From Henriciella aquimarina (GTDB lineage Bacteria > Pseudomonadota > Alphaproteobacteria > Caulobacterales > Hyphomonadaceae), in the NCBI RefSeq assembly GCF_002088975.1, contig NZ_NCST01000113.1:1-55355 (forward strand): 55,355 nucleotides of DNA, in the 5' to 3' direction. A model generated the notes under the pieces. It searched no databases. It was not told where the DNA came from and saw only the letters and a list, made by a program, of their open reading frames with translations. Both the position numbers and the translations under genes were made by a program. Below are positions 42,554-50,426 of this stretch, one piece after another (within the stretch, counting starts at the first letter, position 1; each line of letters opens with the position of its first letter).

Positions 42554-44047
42554 ATGAAACGCATTGTAATGACGTCGTTGGCTGTCCTGGCCGGCGCCTG
42601 TGCGGCTGCGCCGCTGTCGGAGGCCGATCCGGCGCCCTTCACCCCGGTTCAGGCCGAAGCGTTCGCCGTGAAAGGCTCGCTCTCCAATGCCTGGGGCGAT
42701 ATTGACGGGGACGGCGATCTCGATTTCGCCGTCTCCATAAAGGGCGGCGAGGTAAAGCTCTACGAGAACCGGGACAACACTTTCGTCAGCGTCGGCACGG
42801 CCTGGGGCCTGCCGACAGAAGGCGATGAAATCCGCGGTCTCTCCTGGGGCGATTATGACGGCGACGGTGACCTCGACCTGCTTGGCGGGTCGAACGTCTC
42901 GCCCTATCCGAGCCGGTCCTATGTCTGGCGCAATGAGGGCGGCAGCTTCACCGAAGTTGCCGAGGAGATCGGCCTGACCATCCCGGCCCGCTGGTCGCGC
43001 CAATCCAACTGGATCGATTTCGACAGCGATGGCGATCTCGACCTCTATGGCGCCAACCGGTCCGGTATCAACTGGCTTTGGCGCAATGAGGGCGGGACAT
43101 TCACCCAGATGGGCTTTCGCGAAAGCCCGGCCGATCCGCGCCGCACGGTCGGGGCCTGCTGGTTCGACATGGACAGTGACGGGGATCTCGACCTCTTTCT
43201 GGCCAACCAGAATGGCGACAGCGATGCCATGTGGCGCAATGATGGTGGCTCCTTCACCGATGTCGCGCCCGAGCTTGGCATGGACCAGACGCTCCGTGGC
43301 TTGATGGATGGCGGGGTCGGCTGCACGGTCGGCGACTATGACAATGACGGGGACTTCGACCTCTATGTTGCCGCCTATGGTGACAATTTGCTCTACCGCA
43401 ATGACGGGGAAAACTGGACCGATGTGGCCTCTGAAATGGGAGTAACAGGCCAGCACAGCACCGTTGGGGCCGCCTTTGGCGACTTCGACAATGACGGGCT
43501 GCTGGACCTCTTCGTCGTCGGCTATGAGCATGGCGAGGCCGGACAGGTCCCGATGGACATCCTGTACAGGAATACCGGCACGGGCTTCGAGCCTGTCTCG
43601 GACCCGTCCGTGGAGCTTAATGCCGGCGATCATGGCGTTCAGTGGATCGACTATGACGAGGACGGCGATATCGATCTGTCTCTGACCGATGGCTACGGCC
43701 CGGAAGGCGGCCACCCGCTGTTCCGCAACGAGCTTTCGGAAGAGGCCCGGGCGCGCAGCCTTTCGGTCCTTGTGCTCGATGAGGATGGGCTGTTCACCAC
43801 CCCGGGCGCCGAAGTCCGCGTCTATGATGAGGATGGAGAGTTGCTGGCCTCGCGCATGGTCACGACCGGCGGTGGCTACAACACCCAGAGCGCGCTGCCG
43901 GTCTATTTCGGCCTGCCCTCGAAGGCGCCGGTCGATGTGGAAGTGACCTTCATGAGCCCGGATGGCCCGAAAGTCCGCCGGCTTGAAGACGTCTCGACCG
44001 GCAAGGCCATCACTGTGCGCGGTCTGAAAGGCGAAGTCTCCGGCTAG
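42554..44047 (+). CDS. FG-GAP/VCBS repeat beta-propeller protein, probable lipoprotein
   Basis: The 497-residue product has a short signal peptide with a possible lipobox (VLAGAC) and then about seven repeats of the calcium-loop type, for example DIDGDGDLDF, DYDGDGDLDL, DFDSDGDLDL, DMDSDGDLDLF, DYDNDGDFDLY and DFDNDGLLDLF. A small C-terminal beta domain resembles the ASPIC/UnbV type (GAEVRVYDEDGELLASR). Such propellers are extracytoplasmic and bind calcium and sugars or proteins. It starts two bases after the acylase stop, so it is surely co-expressed. A substrate-capture or scaffold role next to the acylase is an inference. Confidence 0.88.
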   Translation: MKRIVMTSLAVLAGACAAAPLSEADPAPFTPVQAEAFAVKGSLSNAWGDIDGDGDLDFAVSIKGGEVKLYENRDNTFVSVGTAWGLPTEGDEIRGLSWGDYDGDGDLDLLGGSNVSPYPSRSYVWRNEGGSFTEVAEEIGLTIPARWSRQSNWIDFDSDGDLDLYGANRSGINWLWRNEGGTFTQMGFRESPADPRRTVGACWFDMDSDGDLDLFLANQNGDSDAMWRNDGGSFTDVAPELGMDQTLRGLMDGGVGCTVGDYDNDGDFDLYVAAYGDNLLYRNDGENWTDVASEMGVTGQHSTVGAAFGDFDNDGLLDLFVVGYEHGEAGQVPMDILYRNTGTGFEPVSDPSVELNAGDHGVQWIDYDEDGDIDLSLTDGYGPEGGHPLFRNELSEEARARSLSVLVLDEDGLFTTPGAEVRVYDEDGELLASRMVTTGGGYNTQSALPVYFGLPSKAPVDVEVTFMSPDGPKVRRLEDVSTGKAITVRGLKGEVSG

Positions 44048-44075
44048 CCCAACTTTCGCAACCATAAAAACGATT

Positions 44076-44102
44076 GAGCGGATGAGGCATCCTCATCCGC
44101 TC
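44076..44102. terminator. Bidirectional terminator between convergent operons
   Basis: Perfect 12-base arms (GAGCGGATGAGG and its complement) enclose a three-base loop. TTTCATTT follows on the plus strand, and AATCGTTTTTATGG follows on the minus strand. It lies 28 bases after the propeller gene and 24 bases after the minus-strand CoA synthetase gene. Confidence 0.85.
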
Positions 44103-44126
44103 TTTCATTTCAGGACAAACCACAGA

Positions 44127-46223
44127 TCAGGTCTGCGGTTTGAGCACCACAAGGGCATCGAGGGCTGCGCCGCCTTCGGGATAAAGCCGGAACGGGTTGA
44201 TCTCGACCTCGGCGACCTCGGGATGTTCTGCCAGGAATTTTCCCAAGGCTTCGATTGTCCTGGCCGCCGTCTCAAGATCGGCCTCGGGCTGCCCCCGGAA
44301 CCCCGCAAACAATTTGGCCATATGCAGGCCTTTGAGCATGTCGAGCGCTTCGGCTTGATCGATCGGCCCGACCCGGACGGTTACGTCTTCCAGCGCTTCG
44401 GCCAGAACGCCGCCCATGCCGACAAGCAGGACAGGCCCCCAGGACGGGTCATTGGTGCCGCCAATGATGATCTCAAGGCCTTCCGGCGCCATAGCTTCAA
44501 CCAGGTACTGGCGCTCGACCTCGATCGGAATGGCATCAATGGCCACCAGGGCACGCTCCATGTCCGCAGCGGTTTTCACGCCGAGATGCACACCACCGAC
44601 ATCGGTCTTGTGCATCACGCCCTCGGCAACGATCTTGACCACGACAGGCCCGCCCAGTGCCCCAAAGGCGGCCAGCGCGTCCTCATGGTTCGCACAGATG
44701 CGCCGCTCGGGCACCGCAACACCATAATCAGCGAGCAGCGTTTTCGAGGCATCTTCATCCGGATTGGCCGTAAGCGGCGGCTTAGGCTGGCCAATGGCAG
44801 GCGGCGCCCGCTTTGCCAGGCGCCACTGGTGGGCCGCATCCTCGGCCAGGATACGCGCCGCCAGCACCAGACGCGCCGGGCTCGTAACGAGCTTAATCCC
44901 CTGCTTGGCAAGGCCTTCACGCTGCCCAGCCACATCGTCGGCCATGCCAAGACTTCCGAAGACGACCGGAACCGAGGCCTTCTTGACCACCTCTGCCGGG
45001 TCGAGCACGGCAGGCTCGACCAGCCCCCAGATCAAGAGGAGGTCGATAGCTGGATCGTTGGAGACCGCCGCGACCACATCGGAAAAGGTTTCTCCGGGCC
45101 GGCCGGTATCGACAGGGTTCTTCACGAAAGTCATCGGCGGCAAGAGCTGGGCCAGCGCCTCTTCCGTGGCTGGCCCCAATTCTGGCACGCTCAGACCGGC
45201 CGTCTTGATGCCATCGACAATCAGCAGGCCTGGGCCCGCCTGCCCCGTGATGAGGCCAATGCCGGGATCAGGCATAGCCGGAAGGCGCGTCGTCGACAGG
45301 ATTGCAGCCGCTTGAGCGAGCTCTTCCAGCGTATCGACAACAACGACGCCAGCCTGGCGAAGGGCGGCGACTGTCCGGTCACGTGCGCCGAGCAGGTTGC
45401 CGGTATGAGACTGGGCGAATTCGCCAATGTCTGCCCGGCCGGCGACGACCGCGCAGACGGGCTTTTCCGGCGTGATCCGCCGCAGAGTTTCCAGCAGATC
45501 CCTTCCGTCCGCCACGCCTTCGAGGTGGAGCGCAATGGCATGCGTCTCCGGATCGTCTGCAAGTTGCTCCAACACATCGCTGACGCCGACGTCTGCAGCG
45601 TTGCCGATACCCGTGGCCAGCGATACGCCTTCTCCCAGCGCCCCGAGCAGGAAGCTGAGCGAGATGTTCACCCCGCCGGACTGGGCCACCACGGCGACAC
45701 GCCCGGCCCCGATCTCCTCGCAGTGGTGCACAAAACTCGCCGAGCAGTGCTCCCGCGGATTGATGAAGCCGGACGTATTCGGACCGAGCAGGCGTGTCCC
45801 CGTGCGGGCGCAGATATCGGCCAGCTCGTCCTGCAACTGCCGGCCGGCTTCACCGGTTTCGCTGAACCCGCCGGAGATGATGAACGTCCCGCCGACACCG
45901 GCATCGGCAGCCGCCTGAACGAGTCCCGGGCAGGCCTTTGCGGGAACGGCTAGGATCGCGAGATCCACCACACCCGGCAGGGACGCGATATCGGGGTAGC
46001 ATGGCACCCCGTTGATCTCGCTTTCCTTCGGGTTGATCGCATACAGCTCCCCCTTGAACCCCGACAGGGTGTTCAAGGCGTGGTAACCGGCCTTGGACGG
46101 GTCCTTCGATGCGCCTACGACGGCAATCGAACGAGGGAAGAGCAACCGCCGCAGGTTTGCGCGGCGGACACTCCTCAAGTCCGCAGTATCGTTCATGGCT
46201 TGCGTGTCTGCAGTTGCCGTCAT
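44127..46223 (-). CDS. NDP-forming acyl-CoA synthetase (acetate-CoA ligase family)
   Basis: The 698-residue single chain has a CoA-binding domain (RSIAVVGASKDPSKAGYHAL, near residue 31), succinyl-CoA-ligase-like domains with the phosphohistidine His273 in QSHTGNLLGA, and a C-terminal ATP-grasp domain from about residue 480 (VVVKIVAEGVMHKTDVGGV). It makes or consumes acyl-CoA with ADP or GDP and phosphate, unlike AMP-forming ligases. ATG 46223 overlaps the upstream flavoprotein stop as ATGA, so it is part of the gentisate operon. It could supply salicylyl-CoA or handle a downstream acid. The specific acyl group is not readable from sequence. Confidence 0.85.
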   Translation of the reverse strand: MTATADTQAMNDTADLRSVRRANLRRLLFPRSIAVVGASKDPSKAGYHALNTLSGFKGELYAINPKESEINGVPCYPDIASLPGVVDLAILAVPAKACPGLVQAAADAGVGGTFIISGGFSETGEAGRQLQDELADICARTGTRLLGPNTSGFINPREHCSASFVHHCEEIGAGRVAVVAQSGGVNISLSFLLGALGEGVSLATGIGNAADVGVSDVLEQLADDPETHAIALHLEGVADGRDLLETLRRITPEKPVCAVVAGRADIGEFAQSHTGNLLGARDRTVAALRQAGVVVVDTLEELAQAAAILSTTRLPAMPDPGIGLITGQAGPGLLIVDGIKTAGLSVPELGPATEEALAQLLPPMTFVKNPVDTGRPGETFSDVVAAVSNDPAIDLLLIWGLVEPAVLDPAEVVKKASVPVVFGSLGMADDVAGQREGLAKQGIKLVTSPARLVLAARILAEDAAHQWRLAKRAPPAIGQPKPPLTANPDEDASKTLLADYGVAVPERRICANHEDALAAFGALGGPVVVKIVAEGVMHKTDVGGVHLGVKTAADMERALVAIDAIPIEVERQYLVEAMAPEGLEIIIGGTNDPSWGPVLLVGMGGVLAEALEDVTVRVGPIDQAEALDMLKGLHMAKLFAGFRGQPEADLETAARTIEALGKFLAEHPEVAEVEINPFRLYPEGGAALDALVVLKPQT

Positions 46224-47371
46224 TCGGATGACGCCAGAACTTCCGGGTGGAGCTTTTCGTAGGCTTCAGCGAGCTTCGGGTCGCGGCGTCTCACTTCGGC
46301 GTGATCCACGCGGCCGGTGCGGGTCATGTAGCTGTAGCAGAATTCGATGGGCTCCATCTTCTTCATCAGATCGTCCATCTCCTCGTACCAGCGCAGGCTG
46401 ACATTCGCGGCATCGAAGATCTTGCGCATGGGCGGCTCGCGCAGCTCACGGAAGCGTTGCAGGCCGGCCTGGACGTCATTGTTCTTCTCCGACAGGCCGC
46501 GGGCCAGGGCGATGGCATCTTCCATCCCCAGTCGCGTTCCCGACCCGATGGAGAAGTGTGCCGTGCGCAGGGCGTCACCGATCAGGACGACGTTGTCGAA
46601 ATGCCACTGATCGTTCCAGATCTCGGGGAACTGGCGCCAATAGGAATTGTTCGACAGGATCGGGTGGCCATCGAGGTCGTTGGCAAAGACCTCCTCGCAG
46701 TAGCGGATGGTGTCTTCCGGGCTCATATCCTCGAAGCCAGCCCGATTCCAGGTGTCTTCTTCCACCTCGACCAGGAAGGTGCTCATATTCGGGGTATAGC
46801 GATAATGGTGGGCACAGAAGACGCCCTTGTCCGTCTCGCGGAAAGTCAGCGTCAGCGTGTCGAACGCCTTGCTTGTGCCGTACCAGATGAAGCGGTTCGG
46901 GCGCCAGTTGATGCTGGTCTTGAACTTGTCCTGGTTCTCATCGCGCACCCAGGAGAAGGCCCCGTTGGCGGCGACGATCAGGTCAGCCTCGCCCACCTGG
47001 TCAAGCGAGGTGATCTCGGTTTCGAATTTAATTTCCACACCGAGCTTCTCGACATGATCATACAGCACGGTCAGCATTTCGAGGCGGCCGCAGGAGGTGA
47101 AGCCGTTCCCGGAAATCGGAAACTTCTGGTCGTTCACCGCAATGGTGAGATCTTTCCAGGCTTCCATCTCGGGCCGAAGCAACTCGAACATCTCCTCATC
47201 ATCGGCTTTGAGGAAGTCCAGCGCGCGATCCGAGAAGACCACACCGAAGCCCCAGGTCGCATCGCGATAGCCGCGCTCATAGACGACGATATCGTGATCG
47301 GGGTTTTTGCGCTTCATCAGCGAGGCGAAATAAAGCCCCGCCGGTCCGGCTCCGATAATCCTGATTTTCAT
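46220..47371 (-). CDS. FAD-dependent aryl-CoA hydroxylase, salicylyl-CoA 5-hydroxylase-like
   Basis: The 383-residue product has the FAD-binding GAGPAG (residues 7-12) and a second FAD motif G265-D266 in LIGDALRTAHFSIGSGTRLGMEDA. The wording near the N-terminus (FGVVFSDRALDFL) and the HFSIGSGT segment recall SdgC-type salicylyl-CoA 5-hydroxylases and the related 2-aminobenzoyl-CoA monooxygenase N-terminal domain. It would hydroxylate an aromatic CoA thioester using NAD(P)H and oxygen. ATG 47371 has AAAGG upstream. The aryl-AMP ligase gene precedes it by 49 bases and the gentisate dioxygenase gene leads the operon, which together favour salicylyl-CoA to gentisyl-CoA. Confidence 0.82.
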   Translation of the reverse strand: MKIRIIGAGPAGLYFASLMKRKNPDHDIVVYERGYRDATWGFGVVFSDRALDFLKADDEEMFELLRPEMEAWKDLTIAVNDQKFPISGNGFTSCGRLEMLTVLYDHVEKLGVEIKFETEITSLDQVGEADLIVAANGAFSWVRDENQDKFKTSINWRPNRFIWYGTSKAFDTLTLTFRETDKGVFCAHHYRYTPNMSTFLVEVEEDTWNRAGFEDMSPEDTIRYCEEVFANDLDGHPILSNNSYWRQFPEIWNDQWHFDNVVLIGDALRTAHFSIGSGTRLGMEDAIALARGLSEKNNDVQAGLQRFRELREPPMRKIFDAANVSLRWYEEMDDLMKKMEPIEFCYSYMTRTGRVDHAEVRRRDPKLAEAYEKLHPEVLASSE

Positions 47372-47420
47372 GACAAGACCTTTCTTTCGATTATTCGCTG
47401 ACCATCATGGGGAAGGACGC

Positions 47421-49055
47421 CTATGCCTCTTCCGTCACCATGGCTCTCAGCTCCTTTTTTAGAACCTTACCCACAGGGCTCAGGGGCAGCTGCTCCTGCA
47501 CCTCAAGGCGCTCGGGGAACTTGAAGCTCGCAATGCCCTGCTGCTTCAGGAATGAAACGAGTTCTTCGAGTGTGAGCGTTTCATCGTCTTTCAACTGGAC
47601 GAAGGCGCACCCCTTTTCCCCGAACTCCGGATCCGGCATCGCGACCACGGCGGCGAGTTCGACCTTCGGATGCTCGAGGATAATGCTTTCGATCTCGTCG
47701 CAGCTGATCTTCTCACCGCCGCGGTTGATCAGGTCCTGCTTGCGCCCGTCACAATAGACATACCGGCCTTCCTTCCGCACGGCATCGCCCATCCGGTAGA
47801 AGCCATCAGCGGTAAAGGCGGTCTCGTTCTTTTCGGGGGCGTTAAAATAGCCACAAATCGTATAGGGGCCACGTACGACCAGTTCACCGGTTTCGCCATC
47901 TGGCAGTTCCTGGCCATCCTCGCCCAGAACCTTGATCTCGTCAGCTTCGCAAACCGGCGCGCCGGAGCTTTCCAGGATGAGCTCTTCCGGGTCGTCGAGA
48001 CGGGTCATGTTAACCAGCCCTTCAGCGGTGCCGTAAATCTCCTGTGGGGTACAGCCCAGGCTCGACTGCAACCGTCGGCGCAGCTCGGGGGCAAGCTTGG
48101 CCCCGCCATTCTGGATGACGCGCAGCGAGGAAAGATCAAAGCGCGCGATCTCGTCCCGGCTGGCCAGCCACCGCGTGATGAGCGGGACGGCCGCAGCGAT
48201 GACGGTCACGCCATGCTTCTCCACCAGGGAAAAGACGGCTTCTGTCTTGAGGTCCTGCGACACGACCACCGTGCCACCGTAGTAGAAGACCCCCAATATG
48301 CCCGGTGAGGCCAGATTGTAGTTGTGGCCCAAGGGCAGAATGGCGAGGAAGACAGTCTCCGGTCCAAAGCCGGCAACTTCGCCGCAGAGTTTCGCGTTCA
48401 GGACATAGTCATTGTGTGTGCGGGGGATCAGCTTCGAGAGGCTTGTCGTCCCACCCGATAGCAGCATGGTCGCCACACTATCCGGCGGGGTCTGGTATTG
48501 GCTGGCACACTTGGTCAGCTCCTCCTCGGATAACTCTGCCTGCAGCATGTCATGGAGCGAAATCTGACCTGCCAGCGGTTCGCCCAGAATGAAGACGTGC
48601 TTGAGAGAAGGCACCGCAGACCGGACGGCCTCAGCCATCGGGCGGAAGTCGAATTTGCGGTAGATGTCGGTGGTAATGAGTGCCCGTGCATTCGCTGTGC
48701 TGACGAAATGCTCCACCTCCCTCTGACGGTGAGCCGGCAGCGCCATGACCGGGATCGCACCCGTCCTGACCAGAGCGAGATAGACCAGCACGAACTCAAT
48801 CGTGTTCGGCAGCTGCACGACCACACGGTCTTCCGGCTCGATGCCGGAAAGGACGAATTGGGCGGCAAGCTGCTCGACCCGCTGTTTCAGCTCGCCATAG
48901 GAAAGAGCCCGGTCGCCATCAATAACAGCGGTGCGGTCAGGAAATGCGTCGCAACGCTGGAACACCACATCGGTGACGGTAAGGTCTTCCCAGTAACCTT
49001 CCCGCCTGTAACGCTCTGCCGCTTCAGCCGGCCAGGGGATAAAGCCCTCAATCAT
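47421..49055 (-). CDS. Aryl-acid AMP ligase (salicylate/2,3-dihydroxybenzoate-AMP ligase type)
   Basis: The 544-residue product belongs to the adenylate-forming superfamily. It has the phosphate loop SGGTTSLSK, the aryl-acid pocket region LPLGHNYNLASPG (the family pattern of EntE/DhbE-type enzymes), the adenine motif IYGTAEGLVN, YRMGDAVRK and the C-terminal catalytic lysine in GKVLKKEL. It would activate salicylate or a related hydroxybenzoate as the acyl-adenylate and perhaps transfer it to CoA. The open frame begins at a TTG at 49070, but ATG 49055 with GAGAGGTG upstream is preferred. There is no carrier-protein gene nearby, so a degradative role (as SdgA in streptomycetes) fits better than siderophore synthesis. 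Confidence 0.85.
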   Translation of the reverse strand: MIEGFIPWPAEAAERYRREGYWEDLTVTDVVFQRCDAFPDRTAVIDGDRALSYGELKQRVEQLAAQFVLSGIEPEDRVVVQLPNTIEFVLVYLALVRTGAIPVMALPAHRQREVEHFVSTANARALITTDIYRKFDFRPMAEAVRSAVPSLKHVFILGEPLAGQISLHDMLQAELSEEELTKCASQYQTPPDSVATMLLSGGTTSLSKLIPRTHNDYVLNAKLCGEVAGFGPETVFLAILPLGHNYNLASPGILGVFYYGGTVVVSQDLKTEAVFSLVEKHGVTVIAAAVPLITRWLASRDEIARFDLSSLRVIQNGGAKLAPELRRRLQSSLGCTPQEIYGTAEGLVNMTRLDDPEELILESSGAPVCEADEIKVLGEDGQELPDGETGELVVRGPYTICGYFNAPEKNETAFTADGFYRMGDAVRKEGRYVYCDGRKQDLINRGGEKISCDEIESIILEHPKVELAAVVAMPDPEFGEKGCAFVQLKDDETLTLEELVSFLKQQGIASFKFPERLEVQEQLPLSPVGKVLKKELRAMVTEEA

Positions 49056-49104
49056 TTTCGCACCTCTCAACTCTGGGGTCGATTACCTGCTCTTCGGGCA
49101 GTCT

Positions 49105-50148
49105 TCAGAACTCTTCGTAGAAACCGAGCTTCTGCTGCATCGGGGCATCATCGACGACGAAGAGATAAGCCGGCTCGCTGGTGCTCGAATTCGCAATCTG
49201 AACGTTTGCGTGGGTCGGCACGGCCATGGTGTCGGATTCGTCCCAGTCGAGTTCGGCCCCATCGATGAGCGCCGTGCCCTTGCCGGATTGCACGTGCAGC
49301 ACAGCAGAGGCCGACCGCCGGGTCAGTGTCCGCTCTTCGCCGGGGCGCAGCATGATGGCCGAGAAGCCGAGGATCGGCAGGCACGGCTGTCCGGTCGTCG
49401 GATTGACGTAGGCCAGTTGAACCAGTTCGTCCTTGTCGACGACGCTTGCATAGTCTTGCAGCGCGACACTCACATCCCGCCACGGGAAACGAAGCAGGGG
49501 ATAATCGCTGCCGCCGCGCTTGCGGATGACCGATGACGGGACCAGACCCGCTTTCGTATATGTTGTCTGGGACGCGTCGGGCCGGTTCGAAACCGGCTGG
49601 CTTTCGCCCTCGATGCAATAGGATGCCTCCAACGCATAAACCAGCGGCAGGTCGAGCGCATCGAGCCACACCACCGGGCCGTGCCCCGTATGGACGTGCT
49701 CGTGCCACAGGCCGGAGGGCGTGAGGATCAGGTCGCCCTTCTCCATCGGGCAAACCTCGCCATTCACGATGGTCTTTGCGCCTTCGCCTTCCACCACAAA
49801 GCGGACGGCACTCGGACTGTGTTTATGGTTGGGGGCAGTCTCTCCAGGCAGGATGAGCTGCATGCCGATATAGATCGACGGGGTCGCCTGCATGCTTTCC
49901 AGGCCGATGCCCGGATTGGACAGGACAAGCACCCGGCGTTCGGCCTTTTCGATCGGCGTCAGGTCTCCGGCGCGCAGGAGATTGTCCCGGATATCCTTGT
50001 AACGCCAATTCACAGGAACAGTCCGCCTGGACGGTATCCCATAAGGCAGGACCTGGCGCAGGCTTGGCCACAGGGGCACCAGATTGCGATCGGCCAAGCC
50101 TTTCACATACTCCTTGGGCAGCCCTTCAAGTGTTCCGAGTTCCGACAT
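49105..50148 (-). CDS. Gentisate 1,2-dioxygenase
   Basis: The 347-residue bicupin opens the ring of gentisate to maleylpyruvate. Iron ligands are visible in the first cupin as H108 and H110 (APNHKHSP) and H149 in WHEHVHTG. The length fits the family. ATG 50148 is chosen over an upstream TTG because GGAGG lies just before it. It is the first gene of the four-gene minus-strand operon. Genes for maleylpyruvate isomerase or hydrolase and fumarylpyruvate hydrolase are not in this window. 1-Hydroxy-2-naphthoate and salicylate 1,2-dioxygenases share the fold, so the exact substrate needs testing. Confidence 0.88.
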   Translation of the reverse strand: MSELGTLEGLPKEYVKGLADRNLVPLWPSLRQVLPYGIPSRRTVPVNWRYKDIRDNLLRAGDLTPIEKAERRVLVLSNPGIGLESMQATPSIYIGMQLILPGETAPNHKHSPSAVRFVVEGEGAKTIVNGEVCPMEKGDLILTPSGLWHEHVHTGHGPVVWLDALDLPLVYALEASYCIEGESQPVSNRPDASQTTYTKAGLVPSSVIRKRGGSDYPLLRFPWRDVSVALQDYASVVDKDELVQLAYVNPTTGQPCLPILGFSAIMLRPGEERTLTRRSASAVLHVQSGKGTALIDGAELDWDESDTMAVPTHANVQIANSSTSEPAYLFVVDDAPMQQKLGFYEEF

Positions 50149-50234
50149 TTCGACCTCCAATATCGTTGACGCTGCAGGCCGTCAGACACCTGGCGAACGC
50201 GACGAGCGGCCTTCTGTATGTCACGGACAAAAAG

Positions 50235-50278
50235 GCCATTTGTCATTTGTGCAATTGGTTGCATAAATGACAAATGGC
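50235..50278. promoter_or_regulatory. 44-bp near-perfect palindrome upstream of the gentisate operon
   Basis: Outer arms GCCATTTGTCATTT (50235-50248) and its exact complement (50265-50278) flank an inner dyad TGCAA-TTGG-TTGCA, with one mismatched pair between. In all, 19 of 20 pairs match. Within it the heptamer CATTTGT occurs twice head to tail on the left, and ATAAATG and ACAAATG on the right. It lies 87-130 bases upstream of the dioxygenase start. The receptor gene before it has its own terminator, so this is more likely an operator for the aromatic operon than a terminator, although CTTTTTG follows on the minus strand. Confidence 0.6.
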
Positions 50279-50355
50279 GCTCAATACGGGGTTTCCCGTA
50301 GTGTCGCCTCAAACCGGAAAAGGACGTAAAGAAGGCGCGGCCAGCGCCCACGAAA

Positions 50356-50389
50356 ACGCCGCCCCGGCTTATATTGCCCGAGGCGGCGT
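50356..50389 (-). terminator. Intrinsic terminator of the TonB receptor gene
   Basis: On the minus strand, ACGCCGCC pairs with GGCGGCGT, extended by four more pairs (one T-G wobble), with a ten-base loop and then TTTTCG. It starts 38 bases after the receptor stop. Confidence 0.75.
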
Positions 50390-50426
50390 ATCAGCTTTTC
50401 TGAGATTTCCGAGGGCTGCAGCCCGC

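Noticed and set aside
42524-44065. 513-codon open frame antisense to the VCBS propeller gene
   Set aside because: The repeated Asp/Gly codons of the propeller create a long mirrored frame; the plus-strand reading has clear repeats and a signal peptide.
44082-45953. 623-codon open frame antisense to the NDP-forming CoA synthetase
   Set aside because: No motif was recognised, and the minus-strand gene is coupled to its neighbour by ATGA.
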